A DNA stretch of 64,000 nt. Source: an uncultured Faecalibacterium sp. (GTDB lineage: Bacteria; Bacillota; Clostridia; Oscillospirales; Ruminococcaceae). Positions 16,235 to 24,720 of this stretch are shown here, piece by piece. A model generated the notes under the pieces. It did no database searches, was not told the DNA's origin, and was given only the letters and a program-made list of their open reading frames with translations. The stretch lies in assembly GCA_934503275.1 (NCBI GenBank), contig CAKSVD010000007.1, positions 27,175-91,174 on the forward strand. The letters run 5' to 3'. The position numbers were made by a program, and so were the translations under genes. The first letter of the stretch is position 1; each line of letters opens with the position of its first letter.

Positions 16235-17122
16235 ATGGAACTGTTTTTGGATGTTCTGGGCGAAACTCTGGTGGATACCGCCAAGATGCTGCCCTTTCTG
16301 TTTTTGGCCTACCTGCTGATCGAGTATATCGAGCACCGCCACGGCGAGCGCATCGAGGCGCTGCTGGCGGGCGGTGGGCGCTGGGGTGCTGTGCCGGGCG
16401 CGGTGCTGGGCTGTGTGCCGCAGTGCGGCTTTTCGGCTATTGCGTCCAACTTTTACGCCTCCCGGGTCATCACGCTGGGCACGCTGATGGCGGTGTACCT
16501 TGCCACCAGCGACGAAGCTATCCCGCTGCTGGTCTCCATGCCCGCCTACTGGGATAAGCTGGCCGTCCTGATGGTCATCAAGGTGGTGTACGCCATCGTG
16601 GTGGGCTTTGTGCTGGACTTTGTGCTGCGGGGCGTGCTGCCCAAGGGGCTGCGTGGCGGCTACACCGGCCATGCGGACGAGGTGGACTGCCACGAGGAGC
16701 ACAGCGATGCCGAGGGCAACGAAAAGCCCATCTGGCAGGCGGCGCTGCGCCACACGCTGGAGATCTTTGTGTTCATCTTCGCCTTCAGTCTGGTGTTCGG
16801 CATGATCGTAGAGGGCGTGGGCGAGGATGTGTTCGCCGAGATGCTGGGCGGCATGGGCTTTTTCCAGCCGGTGGTGGCGGCTCTGGTGGGGCTGATTCCC
16901 AACTGCGCCGCCAGCGTGCTGCTGACCCAACTGTATGTGGAGGGTGCGCTGCGCTTTTCCAGCCTTGTGGCGGGGCTGTGCACCGGTGCGGGTGTGGGCT
17001 TGGCTGTGCTGTGGCGCGCCAACCCCTCGTGGAAGCAGAACCTCTTCATCACCGGCCTGACATGGGCTGCCGGTGCCTTTGTGGGCGTGGCGATGCAGGT
17101 AGTCGTGGCGGTGTTTGCCTGA
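16235..17122 (+). CDS. Putative metal/arsenic exporter, 10-TM permease (ArsP_2-like)
   Basis: 295 residues from MELFLDVLGETLV. Two similar halves each hold hydrophobic spans, and each has a cysteine-containing motif (VPQCGFSAIASNFYASR, IPNCAASVLLTQLY). A His/Asp/Glu-rich cytoplasmic loop sits between them (HADEVDCHEEHSDAEGNE). This matches the putative heavy-metal exporter/manganese transporter family (PF11449-like). TGGAG nine bases upstream sets the start. Element copies lie on both sides of the gene. The metal is not determined; manganese or arsenite are the common annotations. Confidence 0.78.
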   Translation: MELFLDVLGETLVDTAKMLPFLFLAYLLIEYIEHRHGERIEALLAGGGRWGAVPGAVLGCVPQCGFSAIASNFYASRVITLGTLMAVYLATSDEAIPLLVSMPAYWDKLAVLMVIKVVYAIVVGFVLDFVLRGVLPKGLRGGYTGHADEVDCHEEHSDAEGNEKPIWQAALRHTLEIFVFIFAFSLVFGMIVEGVGEDVFAEMLGGMGFFQPVVAALVGLIPNCAASVLLTQLYVEGALRFSSLVAGLCTGAGVGLAVLWRANPSWKQNLFITGLTWAAGAFVGVAMQVVVAVFA

Positions 17123-17135
17123 TTTCCCGTGAGGA

Positions 17136-17311
17136 AAACGATTTGAAATGCGCTCCGCGTTTGCTTTGCGCATAAGCTAAGGAAATATTATTTTTAATTT
17201 TGGGGTTCAGAAACGCCTGCGGGCGTTTCTGAACCCCATTTTCACGGGTAGGGTCGTAACGGCAAACAGCAGTTGCAGCGCCGCTTTCTGCGAAAGCGTG
17301 GCGCTGCGGGA
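17136..17311 (+). repeat. 3'-UTR hairpin element, copy E
   Basis: Starts ACGATTTGAAATGCGC about 13 bases after the exporter stop. Hairpin ATGCGC/GCGCAT, terminator arm GGGGTTCAGAAACGC under CTGCGG, then TTTTCACGGG and a GC-rich hairpin. Very like copy C. Confidence 0.8.
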
Positions 17312-17341
17312 AAGGCTGCATCTTGTCTTTACGGCCCTTTC

Positions 17342-17450
17342 TGTGAAAAATGCGTTTGGAGCGCTCCGCAGAGCGCGACAAACGCCCTATATCAAAAGAA
17401 TAATTCCGCTATATTTGCCCAGAGCGTAAGCGGAGGGCATTTTTGATATT
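17342..17450 (-). repeat. 3'-UTR hairpin element, copy F (orphan orientation)
   Basis: Minus-strand copy facing copy E. Hairpin arms TGCCC/GGGCA. Its terminator stem is identical to that of copy D over about 36 bases. No minus-strand gene precedes it. Confidence 0.72.
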
Positions 17451-17518
17451 CCCCCTCTCCCGCTGGACTTTGAAATGTGATATACTGGGAGAAAACGATG
17501 CACACAGGAGAGAAAACC

Positions 17519-18412
17519 ATGCAATATAAGATTCTGGCAAGCGATTACGACAACACGCTGATGCCCTTTGGGGAGGCAAAGCCCCGCCAGGCGGTGGTAA
17601 AGGCGGTAAAAAAGCTGCAGGCCGCCGGGGGCAAGTTTGTGCTCAGCACCGGCCGCTCCTACCCCGGCATCCGGGATAAAAACCAGCTGGGCGGCATCCG
17701 GTACGACTACGCCATCACCTGCAACGGTGCCTGCGTGGTGGACAGGCAGGGCAACGTAATAGCCGAGCATCCGCTTACCAGCGAGGAGATGTATGTGCTG
17801 GTGGATTTCTGTGAGGATTATAACTACCCGCTGCAATTCAACTTCCGGGATGCCTGTTACGCCTACTGCGAGTACGAGTATCTGCACACCGGCTATCAGA
17901 TGATGAACAGCCCCGGGCTGGACTGCGTGGACGGCGAGGATCAGGACCGGCATCTAGTGGATATGCCCCACGCCGCCTTTGCTGCCATGCCGCCGCAGGA
18001 GGTGGAGCGCTTCCACGAAAAATACGGCTACCTTGGTCTGCACTGGATGCAGGTGGGCGCGCAGAATGCGGACGGCTACTGTTACTACGATATCGTGCGC
18101 GGCGGCATGGATAAGGGCGTAGGGCTTGCCGACCTGTGCGGGCAGATGGGGCTTACGCTGGCAGATGCCGTTGCCGTGGGTGATTCTGCCAACGATGTGG
18201 GAATGCTGAAGGTGGCCGGCCTGAGCGCCTGTATGGCGAACGGTACCCCGGATGCCAAGGCTGTTGCCGACAGGATCATCGGGGACGTGCGGGAGGACGG
18301 CGTGGCGGCGCTGATCGAGGAACTGTGGTTCGACGGCCCCCGCGCGGAGCCCTCCGGTAAGAACTTCGGCTCTGCATGGGGCAATATTGAAAGCGCAGGC
18401 GGCAGCTTATGA
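17519..18412 (+). CDS. HAD-superfamily phosphatase (Cof type)
   Basis: 297 residues. Nucleophile motif DYDNT near the N-terminus, TGR (motif II) in VLSTGRSYPG, and VGDSANDVGML (motif IV) near the C-terminus, with a C2B-type cap between. Such enzymes dephosphorylate sugar phosphates or flavin/pyridoxal intermediates; the substrate is unknown. CAGGAGAG precedes the ATG at 17519. It overlaps the following glycosylase gene by four bases. Confidence 0.9.
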   Translation: MQYKILASDYDNTLMPFGEAKPRQAVVKAVKKLQAAGGKFVLSTGRSYPGIRDKNQLGGIRYDYAITCNGACVVDRQGNVIAEHPLTSEEMYVLVDFCEDYNYPLQFNFRDACYAYCEYEYLHTGYQMMNSPGLDCVDGEDQDRHLVDMPHAAFAAMPPQEVERFHEKYGYLGLHWMQVGAQNADGYCYYDIVRGGMDKGVGLADLCGQMGLTLADAVAVGDSANDVGMLKVAGLSACMANGTPDAKAVADRIIGDVREDGVAALIEELWFDGPRAEPSGKNFGSAWGNIESAGGSL

Positions 18413-18897
18413 GCTTTGCGCCGGTATACGATGACCGCAGCCGGGCGCTGATTTTAGGTACATGGCCCAGCCCCAAAAGCCGGGAGATGGCCTTTTACTA
18501 CGGCCACCCGCAAAACCGGTTCTGGCCGCTGCTGGCGGCGCTGACCGGGGAGCCGCTGCCCGCGCGGGAGGATATCGCCGCCAAAAAGCAGCTGCTTTTG
18601 CGCCACGGGCTGGCGCTGTGGGATACGCTGGAAAGCTGCACCATCACCGGCGCGTCGGATGCCTCTATCAAGGACGTTGTCCCCAACGATATCGCCGGGC
18701 TGCTGCGCAAAGCGCCTATCCGGGCGGTGTTCTGCAACGGCGCCACGGCATACCGTATCTACACAAAATATCAGCAGCCGCTTACCGGCATCCCGGCTGT
18801 CCGCTTGCCCAGTACAAGCCCCGCTAACGCCGCCTGCAGCCCCGCCCGGCTGGAGGAACTTTGGGGCACTGCGCTGGCAGACTGGATCATAAAATGA
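18409..18897 (+). CDS. DNA-deoxyinosine (hypoxanthine) glycosylase, uracil-DNA glycosylase superfamily
   Basis: 162 residues. The N-terminal GTWPSPKSRE and YYGHPQNRFWPLL match the family-6-like hypoxanthine-DNA glycosylases; the C-terminal LPSTSPANA is the substrate-loop counterpart of the UDG HPSP motif. It would remove deaminated adenine during base-excision repair. ATGA overlap couples it to the HAD gene. Superfamily placement is firm; substrate preference follows the family. Confidence 0.85.
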   Translation: MSFAPVYDDRSRALILGTWPSPKSREMAFYYGHPQNRFWPLLAALTGEPLPAREDIAAKKQLLLRHGLALWDTLESCTITGASDASIKDVVPNDIAGLLRKAPIRAVFCNGATAYRIYTKYQQPLTGIPAVRLPSTSPANAACSPARLEELWGTALADWIIK

Positions 18898-18928
18898 TGA
18901 CAAGGCTGTAAATTCTTTTGCGGGATAC

Positions 18929-18956
18929 TTGCGTTTTTTTGCGGACGTTGTATTAT
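18929..18956 (+). promoter_or_regulatory. Promoter of the xpaC-telA operon
   Basis: -35 TTGCGT (18929-18934), 16-base spacer, -10 TATTAT (18951-18956), 45 bases before the start. Moderate match. Confidence 0.45.
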
Positions 18957-19000
18957 GGATATCATAAGGGGCGCACTGCCCCGGACAAGGAGAAATGACC

Positions 19001-19630
19001 ATGAGCAAGATCATCCGCACCCAAAAGCCCAGTGCGCTGCCTTTTTACGCAATGGCGCTGGTATTCGTGGTGCTGTGCGCGGCGCTGCCGGTGTATAAAT
19101 TGTGGGCGCTGCTGGTGGCGCTGGGCGGTGCCGCCGTGGCCTTTGGCGTGGCACAGAAGGTCTGCCCGCCCCGGGTGGTGGAGCACGAGGTGCCTTTCCA
19201 CACCGGTGTGGAGGATGTGGACCAGATGCTGACCGATATCCAGCAGAAGCTGGACACTTTGCACGCGCTGAACGAGGCGTTGCCCGACCCGCAGCTGTCT
19301 GCCGCCATGACCCGCATGGAAAAGGCGGGCCGCTCCATTGTGGAAGCCGTAGAGGCAAATCCCGCCAAGGCAAAGCAGGTGCGCCGGTTTGCCAACTACT
19401 ATCTGCCGGACGCCGTAAACGTTTTGCAGCAGTATGCAAAGCTTGCAAAGCAGGGTGTGCGGGGCGAGAACGCCGCCGCCATCCGCGCCGAGGTGGAGCA
19501 CAACGCCGCCTCCATTGCCACTGCTTTTGAAAACCAGCTGGATGCCCTGTACGCGGCAGAGAGCATGGATCTGTCCGCAGACCTGACCGTTTTGCAGAAT
19601 ATGCTGAAAGGACAGGGTCTGAGCAAGTAA
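19001..19630 (+). CDS. xpaC: XpaC-like membrane protein (5-bromo-4-chloroindolyl phosphate hydrolysis family)
   Basis: 209 residues. Two close hydrophobic spans at about 14-48, then a cytoplasmic helical domain with DVDQMLTDIQQKLDTLHALN and the RRFANYYLPDAVNVLQQYAKL core typical of XpaC. The ATG at 19001 is nine bases from AAGGAG and is preferred over one six bases upstream. XpaC and TelA are adjacent in many Bacillota; the molecular role is unclear. First gene of a four-gene operon. Confidence 0.82.
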   Translation: MSKIIRTQKPSALPFYAMALVFVVLCAALPVYKLWALLVALGGAAVAFGVAQKVCPPRVVEHEVPFHTGVEDVDQMLTDIQQKLDTLHALNEALPDPQLSAAMTRMEKAGRSIVEAVEANPAKAKQVRRFANYYLPDAVNVLQQYAKLAKQGVRGENAAAIRAEVEHNAASIATAFENQLDALYAAESMDLSADLTVLQNMLKGQGLSK

Positions 19631-19673
19631 GACTGAAATATCCCCTCGGGATTTTGAAAGGAAGGAATCACTT

Positions 19674-20825
19674 ATGGCTGACAATACCCTGAATTTTGAT
19701 CTGGATGCCCCCGCAGTGCCCACCCTGACGCTGGACCCCACCCCCGTAGCTGTGCCGCAGGAGGAAAAGCCCGCCGCTGCCCCTGCCCCGGAGGCACAGG
19801 TGAACCTGACCCCCGAGGAGCAGGCCATGGTGGATCAGTTTGCCCAGAAGATCGATATTACCAACAGCCAGCAGGTGCTGCAGTACGGCTCTGCCTGCCA
19901 GAAGAAGATCGGCGATTTCTCCGAGGCTGCCCTCTCCAAGGTGTCCACCAAGGATCTGGGCGAGGTGGGCGATATGATCACCGACCTCATTGGCGAGTTG
20001 AAGAGTTTTGACGCCAACGAGGAGCAGCAGAAGGGCATCATGGGCTTCTTCAAGAAAAAGACCAGCCAGCTGGACGCCCTCAAGACCAAGTACGACAAGA
20101 CCGAGACCAACGTGGAAAAGATCCAGTCCATGCTGGAGGCACATCAGGTGCAGCTGCTCAAGGATATCGCCATGCTGGACAAGATGTACGAGTTGAACAT
20201 GGCCTACTTCAAGGAACTGAGTATGTATATCCTTGCCGGTAAGAAAAAGCTGGCCGATGTGCGTGCCAATGAATTGCAGCAGGCCATGGATAAGGCCAAG
20301 GCCTCCGGTCTGCCGGAGGATGCACAGGCTGCCCGCGACCTTGCCGACCAGTGCGAGCGCTTTGAGAAAAAGCTGTATGATCTGGAACTGACCCGCAACA
20401 TCAGCCTGCAGATGGGCCCCCAGATCCGTCTGCTGCAAAACAACAACACCATGATGGCAGAAAAGATCCAGTCCACCATCGTGAACACCATCCCGCTGTG
20501 GAAGAACCAGATGGTGCTGGCACTGGGTCTGGCACACAGCCAGCAGGCCATGCAGGCAGAGCGCGCTGTGACCAACATGACCAACGACCTGCTGAAGAAG
20601 AATGCCGAGGCGCTGAAAATGGGCACCATCGAAACTGCCAAGGAGAGCCAGCGCGGCATCGTGGATATCGAGACCCTGCAGCAGACCAACAAGAGCCTGA
20701 TCGAGACGCTGGACGAACTGAACAAGATCCAGAGCGAGGGCCGTGCAAAGCGTGCCGCCGCCGAGCAGGAACTGACCCGCATCGAGGACGAACTGAAAAC
20801 CAAAATGATGGAGATCCGGAGCTGA
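19674..20825 (+). CDS. telA: TelA/toxic anion resistance family protein
   Basis: 383 residues, soluble and almost wholly alpha-helical, with a Pro/Ala-rich N-terminal ~45 residues. Core features: FFKKKTSQLDALKTKYDK, MYILAGKKKL and TIVNTIPLWKNQMVLALGL. It is linked in the literature to tellurite resistance and envelope-active compounds, without known enzymatic activity. AAAGGAAGG precedes the start. It follows xpaC by 43 bases and precedes the next gene by one. Confidence 0.92.
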   Translation: MADNTLNFDLDAPAVPTLTLDPTPVAVPQEEKPAAAPAPEAQVNLTPEEQAMVDQFAQKIDITNSQQVLQYGSACQKKIGDFSEAALSKVSTKDLGEVGDMITDLIGELKSFDANEEQQKGIMGFFKKKTSQLDALKTKYDKTETNVEKIQSMLEAHQVQLLKDIAMLDKMYELNMAYFKELSMYILAGKKKLADVRANELQQAMDKAKASGLPEDAQAARDLADQCERFEKKLYDLELTRNISLQMGPQIRLLQNNNTMMAEKIQSTIVNTIPLWKNQMVLALGLAHSQQAMQAERAVTNMTNDLLKKNAEALKMGTIETAKESQRGIVDIETLQQTNKSLIETLDELNKIQSEGRAKRAAAEQELTRIEDELKTKMMEIRS

Positions 20826-20826
20826 A

Positions 20827-21588
20827 ATGGCAAACGCTGATTTTTCTCAGAACAATAAACAAACCACTCCCGGCGGCTTTGACGCGGGCAGCTACCGTGA
20901 AAAGGCAAAGCCGGAGCAGACCGTAACGCTGACACCGCGCCAGCAGAAGCTGGCTGCACTGGAAGCAAAGCTGCCCGCAGCGCTTTCCACCCGGGCGGCG
21001 GCGCTGGCTTTGAGCGTAGTGGTGATGCTGGCTGCCTTTTTCGGCTTTGGCAGCGCCAAACTGCGCGGGAAGTACAACACCGCCCGCCAGTGGTTCACCG
21101 CAGGGGTCGCCGCCGACAACGGCTATAACCTCAGTGAAGAACTGACCACCCGGGAAAATACGGCGGCGAATATCCTGACCACCGCCTCCAATACCCTTGG
21201 CGCAGACAGCGCCGAGGTGCTGGCTGCACAAACTGCGCTGAACGATTTCTCTGCTTGTCTGCAAGCGGTGCAGAACGGCGGCAAAAGCCAGACGCTGACC
21301 TCGCTGCCCTATTATCAGGGCAGCACGATGCACGCGCTTTATCAGGCCGACCAGGCGCTGGGCACCGCCATCGACCAGTTGTATGCAAAATTGCAGGAGC
21401 AGGCCGCCGACCCCATGAAGATGGGCGCGGTGCAGGGGCAGTACGGCCAGTTCAACAGCGCAGCCACCATCATCGGTACCTTGCAGTACAATACGGCGGT
21501 GTATGAATATCAGAAGGATGTCGGCGGCTTTCCGGCCAGTGTGCTGGGAACTTTGTCCGGCGTGAAGGAGGTTGAGCCCTTCGCATGA
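20827..21588 (+). CDS. LemA-like single-span membrane protein
   Basis: 253 residues. A cytoplasmic ~55-residue start, a hydrophobic span at about 61-79 (ALALSVVVMLAAFFGFG), then a helical extracytoplasmic domain reminiscent of LemA (KYNTARQWF; NTLGADSAEVLAAQTALNDF). Placement between telA and a TPM protein supports a LemA-type role, since LemA and TPM proteins commonly pair. It overlaps the next gene by four bases. The LemA assignment is inferred from context and weak similarity. Confidence 0.6.
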   Translation: MANADFSQNNKQTTPGGFDAGSYREKAKPEQTVTLTPRQQKLAALEAKLPAALSTRAAALALSVVVMLAAFFGFGSAKLRGKYNTARQWFTAGVAADNGYNLSEELTTRENTAANILTTASNTLGADSAEVLAAQTALNDFSACLQAVQNGGKSQTLTSLPYYQGSTMHALYQADQALGTAIDQLYAKLQEQAADPMKMGAVQGQYGQFNSAATIIGTLQYNTAVYEYQKDVGGFPASVLGTLSGVKEVEPFA

Positions 21589-22523
21589 AAAACTTTGCAA
21601 AACGCATCAGCGCACTGGTGCTGGCCGTTGTGGTCAGCGCGGCAGTGCTGTGCCCGGCGGCCTTTGCCGCCCAGCTGCCCAGCCTGCCTAAGGGCGAGTG
21701 CGTGGTGGACGATGCCGGTGTGCTGAGCAGCAGCACCGTGCAGACCATCACCGAACTGAACGCCCAGCTGGAATCCAGCTGCAGTGGCGCACAGATCAGT
21801 GTACTGACAGTAGAATATACGGGTAATGATTCCACGGAGGATTACGCCACACAGGCTTTCAACGCTTGGGGCATCGGCTCGTCTTCCAACAACAACGGCG
21901 TGCTGATTTTGCTGGTGATGGAATCGGCGCAGTATGCGGACGGCGACTACTACCTGACCTACGGCGATGGCTTCCGCAACACTACGCTGGCAAAGCAAGC
22001 CAGTGCCATCGCCCAGACCATGGAGGATCAGTTCGCCGCAAGGGATTATGACGGCGCAGTGACCACCTGTGTCCGGAACGTGGCAAGCACCATCGCGGAC
22101 ATCTACGGGGTCAGTCTTTCCGGCAGTGCCGGCAACGGCAGCACCGTGCAGCCCGGCTATCAGGGCAGCCAGAGCAGCGGCGGCAGTGCCCTGACCGACA
22201 TCCTGACCCTTGTGGTCAGCGTTGTGCTGCTCATCGTCATCATCCGGTCGGTGGCCTATGTTTTTGCCAGCCCCTGCGGCTGGCTGTGGTGCTTCGGCGG
22301 GCCCCGCCCTCCCCGCAGACGGTGGGGTCCCCGCGGCCCGCGCGGCCCGCATGACCCGCCGCCCCCGCCGGGCGGCTTCTACGGCGGCTTTGGCGGCATG
22401 GGCGGCGGCTCCTTCGGGGGCGGTGCCGGGCGCGGCGGTTTTGGCGGCGGCAGCTTTGGCGGCGGCTTCGGTGGTATGGGCGGCGGCTCCAGCCACGGCG
22501 GCGGCGGTGGCCGTGGACGGTAA
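21585..22523 (+). CDS. TPM-domain protein with glycine-rich tail
   Basis: 312 residues. Signal peptide (1-28, ending AAFAA), an extracytoplasmic TPM/YgcG-type domain (about 35-160, VVDDAGVLSSSTVQTI, NNNGVLILLVM, YLTYGDGFR), a membrane span near 205-225, and a Pro/Arg then Gly/Phe-rich C-terminus. TPM domains occur in photosystem repair and envelope-stress proteins. Last gene of the operon, coupled by ATGA overlap; a 3'-UTR element follows at once. Confidence 0.85.
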   Translation: MKNFAKRISALVLAVVVSAAVLCPAAFAAQLPSLPKGECVVDDAGVLSSSTVQTITELNAQLESSCSGAQISVLTVEYTGNDSTEDYATQAFNAWGIGSSSNNNGVLILLVMESAQYADGDYYLTYGDGFRNTTLAKQASAIAQTMEDQFAARDYDGAVTTCVRNVASTIADIYGVSLSGSAGNGSTVQPGYQGSQSSGGSALTDILTLVVSVVLLIVIIRSVAYVFASPCGWLWCFGGPRPPRRRWGPRGPRGPHDPPPPPGGFYGGFGGMGGGSFGGGAGRGGFGGGSFGGGFGGMGGGSSHGGGGGRGR

Positions 22524-22524
22524 C

Positions 22525-22645
22525 AGACGATTTGGAATGCGCTCCGCGTTCGCTTTGCGCATATTCATCGGAAGAATTATTTGAAATTTTGGGGTTCTGA
22601 AAAGCCTGCGGGCTTTTCAGAACCCCTTTTTCATGGGTGGGGGAC
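22525..22645 (+). repeat. 3'-UTR hairpin element, copy G
   Basis: Begins at the stop of the TPM gene with ACGATTTGGAATGCGC. Hairpin ATGCGC/GCGCAT, the CGGAAGAATTATTT block, then the terminator GGGGTTCTGAAAAGC paired under CTGCGG with a T-rich 3' side. Clean operon terminator. Confidence 0.82.
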
Positions 22646-22649
22646 GGGG

Positions 22650-22787
22650 AATACCCCTTCCGTCAAAGCCTACGGCTTTGCCACCTTCCCCAAGGGGACG
22701 GCTTTCGTGGTGACGGTAAAGTTCCCGGCATAGCCCAAAGGCGCCCCCTTGGGGGAGCTGTCGAGCGTAGCGAGACTGAGGGGGTAT
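22650..22787. repeat. CAGTC-family palindromic element, copy 2
   Basis: Ends ATACCCCTTCCGTC and GACTGAGGGGGTAT are inverted repeats. Internal hairpins AAAGCCTACGGCTTT and CCCCCTTGGGGG. Confidence 0.7.
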
Positions 22788-22891
22788 GAATGGAGAAGTG
22801 AGATGATGCCGACTGGCCCAGTGGAGCGTCTTTCCGGCAGAAAACCACTGCCTTTCTCTTTTTTGTGCCTTTTATCGTGAACGAAATTCAT

Positions 22892-22920
22892 TTGACAAAA
22901 CAATTTTTGTAACTTATACT
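22892..22920 (+). promoter_or_regulatory. ilvA promoter
   Basis: -35 TTGACA (22892-22897), 17-base spacer, -10 TATACT (22915-22920), 35 bases before the start. No T-box leader here, unlike the ilvB transcript. Confidence 0.75.
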
Positions 22921-22955
22921 GGATGGCATCACGAAAAATAAAGGAAGTATCTGTC

Positions 22956-24161
22956 ATGCTGACTCTGGATAAGATCTACCACGCCGCCTTTGTGCTGAAG
23001 GACGTGGCGCGCAAGACCGACCTCATCGAAGCACCCAAGCTGTCCAAGGACTGCCAGCTGTACCTCAAGACCGAGAACCTGCAGGCCACCGGCAGCTTTA
23101 AGGTACGGGGCGCTTACTATAAAATCAGCCAGCTTTCCGAGGCGGAGAGTGCCAAGGGCGTGATTGCCTGCTCTGCGGGCAACCATGCGCAGGGCGTGGC
23201 GCTGGCCGCTACCCGGCGCGGCATCCGCAGCATCGTCTGTATGCCGGACGGCGCACCCCTGATGAAGGTGGAGAACACCAAAAATCTGGGCGCGGAGGTC
23301 TGCCTTGTGCCCGGCACCTACGACGAAGCCCACGACAAGGCCGTGCAGCTGCAAAAGGAGTATGACATGACCTTTATCCACCCCTACGATGACGAGCAGG
23401 TCATCGCCGGGCAGGGCACCATCGGCTTGGAGATCCTTGACCAGCTGCCGGATGTGGACGCTGTGGTGGTGCCGGTGGGCGGCGGCGGACTGATCTCCGG
23501 TATTGCCTTTGCCATCAAGACCCTGCGCCCGGAGGTCAAGGTGTACGGCGTACAGGCCGAGGGTGCTCCCAGTATGTACCGCAGCCTGCACGAGCACAAG
23601 TACCAGACCCTGAAAGCTGCTTCCACCTTTGCGGACGGCATTCAAGTCAAGACTCCGGGCGAGTTGACCTATCAACTGTGCGAGCAGTATGTGGACGATA
23701 TCGTTACCGTGACCGAGGACGAGACGGCGGCGGCCATTCTCTCCCTGATGGAAAACCAGAAGCTGGTGGCCGAGGGTGCAGGCGCTGTGCCGGTGGCGGC
23801 GGTGCTGTTCCACAAGCTGCCGGTGGAGGGCAAAAAGGTAGCTTGCGTCATCTCCGGCGGCAACATTGATGTGAACATCCTGAACCGCGTCATCACCCGC
23901 GGCCTTGTCATGAGCGGCCGCAAGGCAAACCTGACCATCGCGCTGGAGGACAAGCCCGGCCAGCTGAAAAAGGTGGCCGAGGTGGTATCCCGCTGCGGCA
24001 GCAATGTGGTGTCGGTGCAGCATGACGGCTCCGACCCCAATATGCCCATCTCCAGCTGCTTCCTCAAGCTGACGCTGGAGACCCGCGATGCCGCCCAGAT
24101 CGAGCAGATCCGCACCGAGCTGACCAAGGCCGGCTTCCAGCTGGTCACCGAGCGGGTGTAA
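22956..24161 (+). CDS. ilvA: Threonine ammonia-lyase (threonine dehydratase)
   Basis: PLP enzyme giving 2-oxobutyrate and ammonia from threonine, the entry to isoleucine. 401 residues. The PLP lysine is K49 in TGSFKVRGAY, the phosphate loop is VGGGGL, and SAGNHAQG is present. A single C-terminal ACT domain (about 325-400) follows. AAGGAAG sets the ATG at 22956; 33 upstream in-frame bases overlap the promoter. The neighbour ridA removes its reactive enamine product. It could be catabolic (TdcB-like), but the ilv context favours biosynthesis. Confidence 0.92.
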   Translation: MLTLDKIYHAAFVLKDVARKTDLIEAPKLSKDCQLYLKTENLQATGSFKVRGAYYKISQLSEAESAKGVIACSAGNHAQGVALAATRRGIRSIVCMPDGAPLMKVENTKNLGAEVCLVPGTYDEAHDKAVQLQKEYDMTFIHPYDDEQVIAGQGTIGLEILDQLPDVDAVVVPVGGGGLISGIAFAIKTLRPEVKVYGVQAEGAPSMYRSLHEHKYQTLKAASTFADGIQVKTPGELTYQLCEQYVDDIVTVTEDETAAAILSLMENQKLVAEGAGAVPVAAVLFHKLPVEGKKVACVISGGNIDVNILNRVITRGLVMSGRKANLTIALEDKPGQLKKVAEVVSRCGSNVVSVQHDGSDPNMPISSCFLKLTLETRDAAQIEQIRTELTKAGFQLVTERV

Positions 24162-24257
24162 ACGCGGAAAATCATTTTAAATCGCACGTTCACCATTTTC
24201 CGGAGCAAAAAGAGAACCTACCTTAAACTTAAAGTAATATAGAGGAGGAAATATACT

Positions 24258-24632
24258 ATGAAAGTCGTATCTACCACCAACGCACCTGCCGCCATCGGCC
24301 CTTACAGTCAGGCACTGGATCTGGGCAACATGGTATTTGTGTCCGGTCAACTCCCGGTAGACCCCGCCACCGGCACCATGGCCGATACCGTGGAGCAGCA
24401 GGCCGCCCAGAGCCTTGCCAACCTGAAGGCGATTCTGGCCGAGGCAGGGCTTTCCATGAACAACGTGGTCAAGACGGTGATTTTTCTGGCCGACATCAAT
24501 GACTTTGCCGCAGTGAACGCAGAGTACGCCAAGGCTTTTGCCGAGCCGTTCCCCGCCCGCAGCTGCGTGCAGGTGGCAGCCATCCCCAAGGGCGCAAAGC
24601 TGGAGATCGAGTGCATCGCCGTGCGGGACTGA
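24258..24632 (+). CDS. ridA: Enamine/imine deaminase RidA
   Basis: Hydrolyses 2-aminoacrylate and 2-aminocrotonate released by PLP enzymes such as IlvA, protecting PLP proteins. 124 residues of the YjgF family. NAPAAIGPYSQA at the N-terminus and the catalytic arginine R101 in FPARSCVQVA are conserved. AGAGGAGG stands upstream. It lies 96 bases after ilvA, a functional pairing known across bacteria. Confidence 0.95.
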   Translation: MKVVSTTNAPAAIGPYSQALDLGNMVFVSGQLPVDPATGTMADTVEQQAAQSLANLKAILAEAGLSMNNVVKTVIFLADINDFAAVNAEYAKAFAEPFPARSCVQVAAIPKGAKLEIECIAVRD

Positions 24633-24650
24633 GCGAATAAAGAGAACAAA

Positions 24651-24696
24651 AGCGGGACACCGGAGCATCTGCGGATGCTTTGATGTCCCGTTTTTG
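24651..24696 (+). terminator. Intrinsic terminator after ridA
   Basis: Stem AGCGGGACACC..GGAGCATC with GATGCTTTGATGTCCCG around a TGCG loop, then TTTTT. Confidence 0.85.
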
Positions 24697-24720
24697 ATAG
24701 CAGGTTCGGAAAGCAGGTCT

